Source: Verminephrobacter eiseniae EF01-2 (GTDB lineage Bacteria > Pseudomonadota > Gammaproteobacteria > Burkholderiales > Burkholderiaceae_C). Taken from it: a stretch of 64,000 nucleotides of DNA. This document shows, piece by piece, positions 25,330 to 33,605 of this stretch. The stretch spans positions 2,790,001 through 2,854,000 of the forward strand of contig NC_008786.1 of the NCBI RefSeq assembly GCF_000015565.1, given 5' to 3'. The translations under genes and the position numbers were made by a program. Numbering within the stretch: the first letter of the stretch is position 1; every line of letters begins with the position of its first letter. Below the pieces are notes generated by a model that saw nothing but the letters and a program-made list of their open reading frames with translations, did no database searches and was not told where the DNA came from.

Positions 25330-27492
25330 ATGAGCATCAAGTACGACTCCAAACGTGAGCCGCTGGCCGAGATCATCAAGAAGGCCACCATCAATGCGAC
25401 CTACGTCATCCCGGACCTTCAGCGCCCGTACGTCTGGAGTCCTCGGCAAGTCACCATGCTCGTTGACTCACTGTTCCGAGGCTGGCCGTTTGGTTCATTG
25501 CTGCTGTGGGAGGTGAAACCGGATTGCTTTGAAGCCAACGAAGGGATCCCACACCGCCCATTCTGGCAAGTTGTGGATCGCACCGGGAATGACAATGGCT
25601 CGCAGAACTCAGCACTCGGGCAACCCGCTACCTACCAAATGGTCTTGGATGGTCAGCAACGCGTCCAGAGTCTGATCCTCGCGTTGGGTGGCGATCAATG
25701 GGGTTTCCAGTTGCTGGATTCGGAGTGGGCGCTGGACCTCCAAGATCGCAGAGTAAAGCCAAGCAACCACTGGTCCAAGGCGTCGATGTGCATCGATCTG
25801 CAGAAGTTCACTGGCGAGCTGAAAGCAAAGAACGACATCGTTCGCAAGATTGAGGCCGGCAAGATCCTGGAGTGGGCAATTCTCGACTCAGTCACCGGAC
25901 AGTCCGTCGAGTCGCGTCCCGCCAACTATGTGTACCCCCTGGAAACCGCAAAAGGCAATCCCGGTCGATTCATCCGCCTATCCAGATTTTGGGACCTGGT
26001 TCAGAAGGATCTTTCCGAGCGTGAGTACAAGAAGCTCTTGGAGCCAATGCTCAAGGAGCACGGGGTGAGTGACGCCGGTCGCCTTGATCTCTTGGACTCA
26101 CTGGCGGAGTTCATGAAGGTGGTCGAAAACGTCAAGATCAACAGCTTTGTTCCCGCGCTTCAGATCGAGTCCTTCGAGTTGACACCGCAATGGAGCAAGG
26201 ACGACTACAGCGACGCGATCGTCAACATCTTCACGCGACTGGACACGGCAGGCCGCACGTTGACCCGCGAGGAAATTACCCTGGCTTGGCTTAAAGTGGG
26301 ATGGTTGCCGGAGAAGGCCGACAACAAGACTGCCGGGCAGTGCCTTGAGGAACTGAGAACGGCGCTTGGCGATCGCGGCTTTCGCATCGAGACTGATGAG
26401 ATCGTTCGTCTCATTTCATTTGTCTGGGCCGTCGAGTGTCGTGGCGGAACTCTTCTCGATTCGAAGGACTTGCTCAAGGGGGAAATCGTTCGATCCATGG
26501 CCGCGTCCGTCGCCGCTACTTGGACGAAGTTGAAGCCGCGAGTCGAAAGCTGCGCGGACTTGATCAAGGAGCGGGATCTGCTTGAGAACCAAGGTTCATT
26601 CAATGCGATCATCGTTTACCTGACTTGGTATCGTCTTGCGTTCGACCGATTCGATGCTGTTGCCGGCAGCGTTTCTGTGATTGAGAGAGATAGTCTCGAA
26701 AAACAACTCAATCTGCGCGCCGCGCAGTTCTTGGACCGTTGGGTGTTCGGATCACAGTGGGCCAATGTGTGGGGTGACGGTGCTGTACTGAACTTCCAGA
26801 ACTTTGCAACGGAACTGAACACCATTTTCGGCAAGCTTAAGACTGCGCAAGCATCCGGACTCATTGCCGCTGTTGACGACGGCATCAATCAGATGATGGC
26901 ACGTGTTTCGACGAAGGCCGTCGAGCAGATCAACAACGTGCTTGTTCGATATCGACATCGTGTTCATGCGTACCACCCATTCCTTTGGGTTTGGCATCGC
27001 CTGGAGGATGACCGCTGGAAGAACTCTTCCATTCAAATGCGCACGGGTTGCAAACAAACCAGGCTCGAAGTCGACCACACGGTGGCCGACGCTTGGTGGG
27101 CGCGCTTGGTTGAACAGCAAATCAAGGCGAAGCTGGCCACTTTCGTTGGCACTGATGAGGAAAAGACACTGATTGCCCCGGACGACTTCGAGTCGCGTGA
27201 CGACGCGATTGCGTTCATCAACCTGCTGGGCAATTGTTCCCTGTTGGACAAGTCGTTCAACATTTCCAAGAGCGATGAATCAATGCGCCACTTCCTGCAA
27301 CAGGTCCACGAGTTCAAGGATGGCAAGGTGCAGATGACCGACTGGGAGGCTGCTCTCGCGCTCACCCCCACATTGACCTTGCCTGACGGATCGACCTTTG
27401 CGGACATCAAAATGACCATCCGTACACGCGATGCCTTGATTCGGAAGGACTTGATCGAGTTCATTGGAGGGCAGAAGCACCGGGTGGACTAG
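25330..27492 (+). CDS. DUF262/HNH protein, GmrSD-like (putative anti-phage nuclease)
   Basis: A 720-residue protein. The N-terminal DUF262 domain shows IPDLQRPYVW (residues 27-36) and DGQQR (107-111), a ParB-like NTPase/nuclease fold. The C-terminal region has an HNH-type site of the DUF1524 kind: LEVDHTVADAWW near 580 and NLLGNCSLLDKSFNISKS near 630-647. GmrSD proteins of this plan cleave modified phage DNA; that role is inferred. Start 25330 follows GAGGGA. Base composition is lower in GC than the flanks. The TAG stop coincides with the TA target of the IS that follows; removing the IS leaves TAG, so the protein is not truncated. Confidence 0.85.
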   Translation: MSIKYDSKREPLAEIIKKATINATYVIPDLQRPYVWSPRQVTMLVDSLFRGWPFGSLLLWEVKPDCFEANEGIPHRPFWQVVDRTGNDNGSQNSALGQPATYQMVLDGQQRVQSLILALGGDQWGFQLLDSEWALDLQDRRVKPSNHWSKASMCIDLQKFTGELKAKNDIVRKIEAGKILEWAILDSVTGQSVESRPANYVYPLETAKGNPGRFIRLSRFWDLVQKDLSEREYKKLLEPMLKEHGVSDAGRLDLLDSLAEFMKVVENVKINSFVPALQIESFELTPQWSKDDYSDAIVNIFTRLDTAGRTLTREEITLAWLKVGWLPEKADNKTAGQCLEELRTALGDRGFRIETDEIVRLISFVWAVECRGGTLLDSKDLLKGEIVRSMAASVAATWTKLKPRVESCADLIKERDLLENQGSFNAIIVYLTWYRLAFDRFDAVAGSVSVIERDSLEKQLNLRAAQFLDRWVFGSQWANVWGDGAVLNFQNFATELNTIFGKLKTAQASGLIAAVDDGINQMMARVSTKAVEQINNVLVRYRHRVHAYHPFLWVWHRLEDDRWKNSSIQMRTGCKQTRLEVDHTVADAWWARLVEQQIKAKLATFVGTDEEKTLIAPDDFESRDDAIAFINLLGNCSLLDKSFNISKSDESMRHFLQQVHEFKDGKVQMTDWEAALALTPTLTLPDGSTFADIKMTIRTRDALIRKDLIEFIGGQKHRVD

Positions 27493-28455
27493 TGGACCAT
27501 AACGTTTAAATAGATAGTAAATTACCTCCTTGGAGGACACGATGAACTTGATCGAAGCCGAAATCGTGGAACTGCGGCAGCAAGCCAATGGAAGGGCCGT
27601 TCGGGCGGATTTGGCGCGTCGTGCGCGTCTGATCTTGCTGCTTGCCGAGGGACTGACCTGGAGCGCCATCAGGGCCAAGCTCGATTGCAATGACAGCTAC
27701 ATTGCTCTCTGGAGCAAGCGCTTTGCCGCTGACCGTTTGGCAGGCTTGTTTTCTCGCCATGCCGGTCGCCAGCGCTAATCTGGGCCAAGCACGGACTCAA
27801 ACCGCATCGGCTCGAAGGCTATCTCGCCTCCAACGATCCGGACTTTGAAACCAAGGCAGCCGATGTCATCGGCTTGTATCTGAACCCGCCGCAGCATGCG
27901 GCCGTCTTCAGCGTCGACGAGAAGACGGCGATTCAGGCGCTCGATCGCAAAAACCCGGTGCTGCCGCTCACGCCGGGACGTGCCGAGCGTCATGGCTTTG
28001 AGTACTTCAGGCATGGAACGCTCTCGCTGTACGCCGCCTTCAATACCAAGACTGGTGAAGTGCTGGGCAAGACCGCCACGCGGCATACCTCGTCCGAGTT
28101 CGTCGCCTTCCTCGCCGACATCGTGGCCCATCAGCCGCGCGGCAAGGAAATTCACGTCATCGTCGACAACCTCTCGGCACACAAGACGAAGCTGGTTGAC
28201 GCGTTCCTCCGTGAGCATCCGAACCTGCGTATGCACTTCACGCCGACCTACTCGTCATGGCTCAACCAGGTTGAACTGTGGTTCGCCAAGATTGAGCGCG
28301 ACGTGATCGCTCGCGGCGTATTCACCTCGGTACCCGATCTCAAGAGAAAGCTCATGCGCTACATCCGCAAGTACGACGAGCAACCCAAGTCCGTGAAGTG
28401 GAAGTACTTTGATCCAACTTGGAAAATTACTACTGATTCAATCATTACAGTCCAC
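27492..28455 (+). mobile_element. IS630-family element, type B copy 1, internally deleted (964 bp)
   Basis: The ends are GTGGACCATAACGTTTAAAT (left) and, reverse-complemented, GTGGACTGTAATGATTGAAT (right). TA is duplicated at 27490-27491 and 28456-28457, with C before and G after, so the target was CTAG. Compared with copy 2 at the right end of the window, 139 bp is missing inside the transposase gene at about 27776. The left TA plus the first G of the element make the DUF262 stop codon. Confidence 0.9.
27542..28455 (+). pseudogene. Type B IS630 transposase, broken by a 139-bp deletion
   Basis: The first 78 codons (MNLIEAEIVELRQQ to RHAGRQR) end at TAA. In copy 2 the same point continues with YKVTDRLEARVL and a second helix-turn-helix region. 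After the deletion homology resumes with IWAKHGLKPHRLEG in another frame and runs through the DDE motifs (VDEKTAIQALDRK, VIVDNLSAHK, TPTYSSWLNQVELWF). Since 139 is not a multiple of three, the product is split and cannot work alone. GGAGG lies before the first ATG. Confidence 0.88.
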
Positions 28456-28550
28456 TAGACGGTACGGTATCATGGTCAGGTCTTTTCGGGCATTCGAAAT
28501 TATTTTCTCGAACCGATATCATGCAACGAGTTTCGATAAGGAACAGCAAC

Positions 28551-28799
28551 ATGGATCAACTCAATCGCATCACCCAACAGCCCGAGGTCATGGGTGGCAA
28601 GGCGTGCATCCGCGGAATGCGCGTCACGGTCGGCATGGTCGTGGGCCAGATCGGCGCAGGTCGCAGCGCCGACGAAATCCTGACCGACTTCCCCTACCTG
28701 GAGCGCGACGACATCATGCAGGCGCTTCGCTACGCGGCATGGCGCGCCGATGAACGCGAGGTCATGCTGGCCACAGCATCAAGCTGTTGGTTGATATGA
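28551..28799 (+). CDS. DUF433-family antitoxin
   Basis: An 82-residue protein of the DUF433 family: VMGGKACIRGMRVTVGMVV (near residues 11-29) and RSADEILTDFPYLERDDIMQALRYAAW (near 36-62) form the winged-helix DNA-binding unit. It pairs with the PIN-like toxin downstream. The last six codons (SSCWLI) lie beyond the point where ATCA at 28778-28781 appears to replace an ATGA stop/start overlap; relatives would end at that point. AAGGAA precedes the ATG. Confidence 0.85.
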   Translation: MDQLNRITQQPEVMGGKACIRGMRVTVGMVVGQIGAGRSADEILTDFPYLERDDIMQALRYAAWRADEREVMLATASSCWLI

Positions 28800-29152
28800 A
28801 CCTGTCGCCCCGTTGGGTCGATGTGCTGGCCGATGCAGGAATCGAGGCGACACACTGGTCCGCGGTCGGAGCTTTCAACGCCCAGGACTCAGAAATCATG
28901 GCCTATGCCAGTGCGAACAACTGCGTGGGGCTCACGCACGATCTGGATTTCGGCGCGATCCTCGCTGCCACCCACGGTGAAAAGCCGAGCGTGGTGCAGA
29001 TTCGCGCGGAGGATGTCAGTCCGGACGCGATCGGCAAGCAAATCGTCATTGCCCTGCGACAAATGGCTTCCGAACTTGAAGAAGGTGCGTTGCTCACGGT
29101 CGATCCGAACCGCACGCGCTTGCGCCTGCTGCCATTGCAACCGAGGGGATGA
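28787..29152 (+). CDS. PIN-like (DUF5615) toxin with impaired start codon
   Basis: A PIN-like nuclease-fold toxin: LVDMNLSPRWVDVL at the N-terminus and LTHDLDFGAILAA near residue 45 carry the conserved acidic residues. Relatives start MKLLVDMNLSP. Here the in-frame sequence is ATC-AAG-CTG-TTG, so the expected ATG at 28778 is ATC and translation would have to begin at TTG 28787 or ATG 28796, without a good ribosome site. Its length of about 121 residues is normal. It is probably weakly expressed or silent. Confidence 0.8.
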   Translation: MVDMNLSPRWVDVLADAGIEATHWSAVGAFNAQDSEIMAYASANNCVGLTHDLDFGAILAATHGEKPSVVQIRAEDVSPDAIGKQIVIALRQMASELEEGALLTVDPNRTRLRLLPLQPRG

Positions 29153-29158
29153 GGGACG

Positions 29159-29411
29159 ATGAGCATCTTCGAGCAACTCAATACAGCAGGCGGTGATCGA
29201 GCGGCCGGATTCTGGCGTCGTACTGAGGGATGGGCGCAGGAGGAACGCCCCTTGCGGGTCGTGCGAAAGATCGTGATCGATGGATCGACCGACCTGGTGC
29301 TCTGCCGTGGCAGCGCTGCACGCATGCTGGTGGCCAGCGAGGACCCGGAATGGCTCAGCCGCATCCACACCAATGTCGTCGGCGACAAACTGCGTATCGA
29401 GCAAGACCCTA
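29159..29411 (+). pseudogene. DUF2807-like protein, truncated by IS insertion
   Basis: It starts with ATG at 29159 behind GAGGG, 7 bp after the PIN-like gene. The 84 native residues contain VVRKIVIDGSTDLVLCRG and LSRIHTNVVGDKLRIEQ, the beta-strand pattern of the head-GIN/DUF2807 domain. The frame enters the IS at 29412 and stops inside it. The 3' part is not on the other side of the IS, so the gene is a fragment. Confidence 0.65.
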
Positions 29412-29480
29412 GAGCATCTTTGACTTAAAACCAAACAATTCATGATATGATGCGGCGTCTTTTTTCTGAAGGAGTATGCA

Positions 29481-29846
29481 ATGCAAGCGTATTCGCAGGA
29501 TTTGCGAGATAGGGTGCTGAAGGCGATAGAACAAGGAGATCGTCCTACCGATATTACCAAGCGTTTTGAAGTCAGTCGAGTATGGGTGTACCAAGTCAAG
29601 ACGCGTCTTGAAGAAGGTATTCGACATAGTTTCCAGATTGGCGGGCATCGGAAATCTTGCCTTGCTCCAGTGGAGCCTATGTTGCGGGAATGGATTAAAG
29701 ACAGAGCGGATTTGACACTGCGCGAGATGTGCGAACGGCTGGCTGAACATCGGATAACGATCAAAGCCCCAGCCCTATGGCACCAACTGAATAAATGGGG
29801 TTTGAGCTTTAAAAAAAACTCTGCACGCCAGCGAGCAAGAGCGTAA
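29481..29846 (+). CDS. IS630 type C transposase, first frame (helix-turn-helix part)
   Basis: A 121-residue product, [20 protein letters not shown] onwards, with two helix-turn-helix modules typical of IS630 DNA-binding domains. It ends shortly after [15 protein letters not shown]. At the A8 run the +1 frame reads on as [14 protein letters not shown], the family-typical continuation. A full transposase therefore needs a frameshift or transcript slippage at A8, or the run has gained one A by mutation. Confidence 0.85.
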   Translation: MQAYSQDLRDRVLKAIEQGDRPTDITKRFEVSRVWVYQVKTRLEEGIRHSFQIGGHRKSCLAPVEPMLREWIKDRADLTLREMCERLAEHRITIKAPALWHQLNKWGLSFKKNSARQRARA

Positions 29847-29850
29847 GGAT

Positions 29851-30417
29851 GTGCAAGCGGATCGGGTTGCATGGAAGGAAAGCCAGCCAGCACTTGACGC
29901 AACAAAGCTTGTGTTCCTTGATGAGACGGGCACATCCACCAACATGACCCGCACACGAGGCCGTTCGCCGAAGGGACAGCGTTGCATAGCCAGTGTTCCA
30001 CATGGTCACCGGAAAATCACCACCTTCATTGCCGGCTTGCGGGTGAACGCCGTGACCGCCCCAATGGTCTTGAATGGCCCTATGGATGGCGAAGCATTCC
30101 CGGCCTATATACAGCAATTTCTGTGTCCTACGCTGCACCCTGGTGATATCGTGATCGCTGATAATTTGTCCAGCCATAAAGTCTCTGGTGTGCGTGAGGC
30201 CATTGAGGGGGTTGGTGCAACATTGCGTTATCTTCCGCCTTACTCACCAGATTTGAACCCTATCGAAAAATTCTTTTCCAAACTGAAAGCCCTGCTCAGG
30301 AAAGCTGAACAGCGTACTGTCGATGGACTTTGGAATACCATCGGGCACCTGCTTGATTGTTTTACACCACAGAAATTATCCAACTACTTTTCATTTTCTG
30401 GATATGTTTCTACTTAA
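29851..30417 (+). CDS. IS630 type C transposase, second frame (DDE catalytic part)
   Basis: The catalytic domain: Asp in [13 protein letters not shown], Asp in [11 protein letters not shown], and Glu in [19 protein letters not shown], all spaced as in IS630. The frame is open from 29818, directly at the A8 run, so the listed ATG is probably not the natural start and the product is made as a fusion with the first frame. Confidence 0.85.
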   Translation: MQADRVAWKESQPALDATKLVFLDETGTSTNMTRTRGRSPKGQRCIASVPHGHRKITTFIAGLRVNAVTAPMVLNGPMDGEAFPAYIQQFLCPTLHPGDIVIADNLSSHKVSGVREAIEGVGATLRYLPPYSPDLNPIEKFFSKLKALLRKAEQRTVDGLWNTIGHLLDCFTPQKLSNYFSFSGYVST

Positions 30418-30430
30418 ATCAAAAATGCTC

Positions 30431-30442
30431 TAGTTTATTCAT
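30431..30442 (-). pseudogene. First four codons of a lost seventh immunity-like gene
   Basis: GGAGGACATGAAATGAATAAAC, split here as a ribosome site, a short ATGAAATGA overlap and ATG-AAT-AAA-CTA, matches the start of the B-type genes at 32015, 33605 and 35178 (MNKL). The IS begins right after CTA. The array therefore once continued to the left and was cut at the IS. Confidence 0.75.
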
Positions 30443-30447
30443 TTCAT

Positions 30448-30636
30448 GTCCTCCAATCAATCTTTGAATGCCTGGCCTGCAAGCGCCAGTGGTGCTTTCC
30501 TCCGCATACACGCCACTTTTACCGCCTTTACACCCTGCGCCTGAACAATGGCGTGGATTTATCACACCACCGCCACCCGGTACCCAATCAGTCTGCAAGC
30601 GCCTGCCCCATATTCATCGCCTCATCGGCACGAATG
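30448..30636 (-). other. Toxin-tip scar 1 between immunity-like pairs
   Basis: A 190-bp gap closely similar to the gaps at 32016-32208 and 33606-33799. On the minus strand it encodes the toxin linker (GGKSGV then AEEST) and, just before the next start, a stretch nearly identical to the last codons of the toxin gene plus its GGAGG site. The toxin core between them is absent. I read it as a deletion scar of a displaced toxin cassette. Confidence 0.65.
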
Positions 30637-31347
30637 TCAGCTTGAATCGCCAACACAGGCAGGGCAGCGGCAAGGCTCGACTCTTTCAAAACGAACTTCG
30701 TAGCTCAGTGGCCCGACGCCCCGGAGTCCGCCTTCGGTTTCCAGGACGACGTCTTCATCCGATGGAATGTTCGTGTCGGAATAGTCCAAAAGCAAGCGTG
30801 CCAAGCGGATCAAGGCTTTGGGGTGGCCACCGATACAGACCATATAGGGTTCGCGGAGATCCCGTCGCCCGTCCCACAAGCGCGGACAAGCAGTTTCTCC
30901 GGGCATGCCCGCAAGCGTGAAAACTGGCAGTTCGGTCTGCGGATCACAGGTTATGGACCAAGGAAACCATGGGTAGCGCTTGAGTCTGCGTTTTGGGGTA
31001 TAGGTGAAGGACTTGGGCTGATCGATCGAAGGCCTCACGGTGGTTATCCGTATGCCCTTTGCGAAGCTGTTTCCGGGGTTTGGGTTCCATCTGTAGGACC
31101 ATTTCTCTGCCAAATCTCCCGTGTCAATTGGAAGATAGACCTGATGCTGTGTCCCCATGGCGCAAGCCAGTAATGTGATCGCGAGGCGTTGGAGATCTTT
31201 TGCCTCGGAATAAATACGAATGCAACAGAAATTGTGGCTGTTACCGCGAACTTTGATGGCACAGTTCAAGCTACCGATCGAAGCAACCACTTGGTTGGCA
31301 TCGGCCAAGGCCAGTTTTCTAAAGCTTATTCCCATCAGTTGATTCAT
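30637..31347 (-). CDS. Immunity-like protein A1 of the toxin array
   Basis: A 236-residue soluble protein without signal peptide, nearly identical to A3 (33800-34510). Conserved blocks in all six paralogues are MNxLMG, a mid-region KxLKRYPWxPW, a block with the GxPKAxxRLARLLLDY pattern, and GGLRGV..SYE near the C-terminus. A-types end in a Cys-rich tail (CRCPACVGDSS). The gene lies 14 bp after B1 in the same direction. I know no named family for it; an immunity role is inferred from its place behind a toxin-like gene and from its multiplication. Confidence 0.75.
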   Translation of the reverse strand: MNQLMGISFRKLALADANQVVASIGSLNCAIKVRGNSHNFCCIRIYSEAKDLQRLAITLLACAMGTQHQVYLPIDTGDLAEKWSYRWNPNPGNSFAKGIRITTVRPSIDQPKSFTYTPKRRLKRYPWFPWSITCDPQTELPVFTLAGMPGETACPRLWDGRRDLREPYMVCIGGHPKALIRLARLLLDYSDTNIPSDEDVVLETEGGLRGVGPLSYEVRFERVEPCRCPACVGDSS

Positions 31348-31361
31348 TTCATCTGCTCCAA

Positions 31362-32015
31362 TCAGTCTGCAATTCTTGTAAACCTGGCTTCGTAGCTGAC
31401 TACACCGACGCCTCGAAAGCCGCCGCCGATTTCCAGATCGATTTGTTCCGGCGGAATGTCCGTGCTGGCATAGTCCAGAAGCAGTCGCGCCAAACGCATG
31501 AATGCCTTGGGATAACCATAGATACAGACGAGATGAGGTTTGCGAAGATCCATTCGACCGTCGAATATATGCAAAGATTCTCCGGGAATGTCATCCAGAT
31601 CGAAACCTGGCAGTTCAGTCCAATGATCACATGTCAAAGACCATGGATACCAGGGGTAACGTTTGAGTTCACGTTTCGGGGTGTAGATGAAGGATTTCGG
31701 TTGATGGAATGGATTATATTCTGAAGGTCTTTCAGAGTCTATCTGTATACCTTTTGTTGGCCCTCCAGTGCCAATCGGAAGATAGGTTTCGCACTGCGTC
31801 CCGATGGCGCAGGCCAGCAACACGAGCGCGAGGCGTTGCAGGTTTTCTGCGTTGGAAGAAATGCATATGCGGGAGATTTCGTATTCACCCCCCGCCGATG
31901 CATAGCTGTGGCATCCGAATTGAATGGTGCAGTTCAAACTACCCAATGAATCCACCAGTTTGTTGGCATCGATCAAGGCCAGCTTTTTGAAGTTTACCCC
32001 CATTAGTTTATTCAT
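31362..32015 (-). CDS. Immunity-like protein B1 of the toxin array
   Basis: A 217-residue paralogue, almost identical to B3 (34525-35178). It starts MNKLMGVNFKKLALIDANK and ends ARFTRIAD. The shared blocks with the A-types show common descent. The start at 32015 is set by GGAGA upstream and by the conserved MNKLMG; the open frame extends upstream through the scar linker (EESTTGACRSGIQRLIG), which is probably not translated as part of this protein. Function inferred as immunity. Confidence 0.75.
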   Translation of the reverse strand: MNKLMGVNFKKLALIDANKLVDSLGSLNCTIQFGCHSYASAGGEYEISRICISSNAENLQRLALVLLACAIGTQCETYLPIGTGGPTKGIQIDSERPSEYNPFHQPKSFIYTPKRELKRYPWYPWSLTCDHWTELPGFDLDDIPGESLHIFDGRMDLRKPHLVCIYGYPKAFMRLARLLLDYASTDIPPEQIDLEIGGGFRGVGVVSYEARFTRIAD

Positions 32016-32208
32016 TTCATGTTCTCCAATCAGTCTTTGAATGCCTGACCTGCAAGCGCCAGTGGTGCTTTCCTCCACATGCACGCCACTTTACCGCCTT
32101 TACACCCTGCGTTTGAACAATGACGTGGATTTATCACACCGCCGCCATCCGGTACCCAATCAGTCTGCACGCGCCTGCCTCATATTCATTGCATCCTCGG
32201 CACGAATG
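32016..32208 (-). other. Toxin-tip scar 2 between immunity-like pairs
   Basis: Same organisation as scars 1 and 3. The minus strand keeps VEESTTGA of the linker, then jumps to LAGQAFKD-stop in the toxin frame (the toxin ends WAGQAFKN-stop), followed by the ribosome site of B1. About 70 codons of toxin core are missing relative to the intact gene. Confidence 0.65.
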
Positions 32209-32928
32209 TCAGCTTGAATCGCCAGCACAGGCCGCGCAGCGACAAGGATCGACTCTTTCAAAGCGAGCTACGTAGCTGAGTGGCCCGGCGCCTCGGAGTC
32301 CACCGTCGGGTTCCAAGACGATGTCTATATCCGATGGAATGCTTGTGTCGGAATAGTCCAAAAGCAACCGTGCCAAGCGGATCAAGGCTTTGGGATGGCC
32401 GCCGATACAGGCGATATAGGGTTCGCGGAGATCCCGTCGCCCGTCCCACAAGCGCGGACAAGCAGTTTCTCCGGGCACGCCCGCGAGCGTGAATACTGGC
32501 AGTTCGGTCTGCGCATCACAGGTCAAAGACCACGGATACCAAGGATAGCGCTTGAGTTTGCGTTTGGGGGTATAGGTGAAGGACTTGGGCTGATCGATCG
32601 AAGGTCTTGCCGCGGTTATTCGTATGCCTTTTCCGAAGCTGGTTAAGGGTTTTGTGCTGCATCTCCGGGATTCGTTTTCTGTCAAAGATTCAGTGCTGAT
32701 CGGAAGGTAGGTCTGATGCTGTGTCCCAATGGCGCAGGCCAGCAATGCGATCGCGATGCGCTGGAGGTCCTCCGTGCTGGAAGCAATGCAAATCCAATGG
32801 ATGTCGAATGAGCCATACATGCCGCCTCCCATTTCAATGGTGCAGTTCAAACTGCCCATCGAATCAACCAGTTTGTTGGCATCGATCGATGCCAGTTTTT
32901 TAAAGTCTATCCCCATCAACTGATTCAT
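32209..32928 (-). CDS. Immunity-like protein A2 of the toxin array (divergent)
   Basis: A 239-residue paralogue. It keeps MNQLMGIDFKKL, YTPKRKLKRYPWYPWSLTC, GGHPKALIRLARLLLDYSD and the Cys-rich tail, but differs clearly from A1 and A3 in the first 90 residues, where variation would be expected if this part recognises the toxin. Its ATG overlaps the B2 stop (ATGA), so the pair is translationally coupled. Confidence 0.75.
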   Translation of the reverse strand: MNQLMGIDFKKLASIDANKLVDSMGSLNCTIEMGGGMYGSFDIHWICIASSTEDLQRIAIALLACAIGTQHQTYLPISTESLTENESRRCSTKPLTSFGKGIRITAARPSIDQPKSFTYTPKRKLKRYPWYPWSLTCDAQTELPVFTLAGVPGETACPRLWDGRRDLREPYIACIGGHPKALIRLARLLLDYSDTSIPSDIDIVLEPDGGLRGAGPLSYVARFERVDPCRCAACAGDSS

Positions 32929-33605
32929 TTCATGCACTCCAACCGGTCTGCAATTCTTGTAAACCTGACTTCGTAACTGAATGATTTAACACCTCGAAAG
33001 CCGCCGTCGACTTCCAGATCGATTTGTTCGGGCGGGATGTCCGTGTTGGCATAGTCCAGGAGTAGCCGCGCCAGACGGACCAACGCTTTTGGATAACCAC
33101 TGACAACGATGACATGAGGTTTTGGGATATCTGCCAGGCCGCTCCACAGCATATTCGTATAGTATTCTCCTGGCGCGCAATCGAAGCCGAAGCATGGCAA
33201 CTCAGTCCAATAATCACATGTCAAAGACCATGGATACCAGGGGTAGCGTTTGAGATCTCGTTTCGGGGTGTAGGTGAAGGACTTTGGTTGATGGAATGGA
33301 TCAAATTCTAAAGGTCTTGCCGAGCCTATCTTTATGCCCTTTGTCGGACCCACGGCCGTAATCGGTAGATAGGTTTCACACTGCGTCCCGATGGCGCAGG
33401 CCAGCAACACGAGCGCGAGGCGTTGCAGGTCTTCTGCGTTGGATGCAATGCATATGCGGGAGATTTCATATTCACCCCCCGCCGATGCATAGCTGTGACA
33501 CCCGATCTGAATGGAGCAGTTCAAACTACCGCCCAATGAATCCACCAGTTTATTGGCATCGACCGAAGCCAGTTTTCTGAGGTCTGCCCCCATTAGCTTA
33601 TTCAT
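32925..33605 (-). CDS. Immunity-like protein B2 of the toxin array (divergent)
   Basis: A 226-residue paralogue starting MNKLMGADLRKLASVDANK. It differs from B1 and B3 at many positions (for example FGFDCAPGEYYTNMLW in the middle) and has a longer C-terminus, RIADRLECMK, reaching into the A2 start. The frame is open upstream through scar 3 to 33761, fusing the toxin linker in frame, but GGAGG and the conserved MNKL point to 33605 as the start. Confidence 0.75.
   Translation of the reverse strand: MNKLMGADLRKLASVDANKLVDSLGGSLNCSIQIGCHSYASAGGEYEISRICIASNAEDLQRLALVLLACAIGTQCETYLPITAVGPTKGIKIGSARPLEFDPFHQPKSFTYTPKRDLKRYPWYPWSLTCDYWTELPCFGFDCAPGEYYTNMLWSGLADIPKPHVIVVSGYPKALVRLARLLLDYANTDIPPEQIDLEVDGGFRGVKSFSYEVRFTRIADRLECMK

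Larger units (their letters stand above)
29412..30430 (+). mobile_element. IS630-family element, type C (1019 bp)
   Basis: The ends are GAGCATCTTTGACTTAAAA (left) and, reverse-complemented, GAGCATTTTTGATTTAAG (right), flanked by TA on both sides. Two overlapping reading frames are joined at A8 (29811-29818). The left flank is the DUF2807 gene. The right flank is the start of a gene on the other strand, whose homologues would place T, not C, before the TA. The flanks therefore come from different sites and mark a deletion or recombination. Confidence 0.9.

Noticed and set aside
27488..27494. DUF262 protein truncated by IS insertion at its stop codon
   Set aside because: Removing the IS and one TA leaves GTG-GAC-TAG, so the natural stop was already TAG and the protein is complete.
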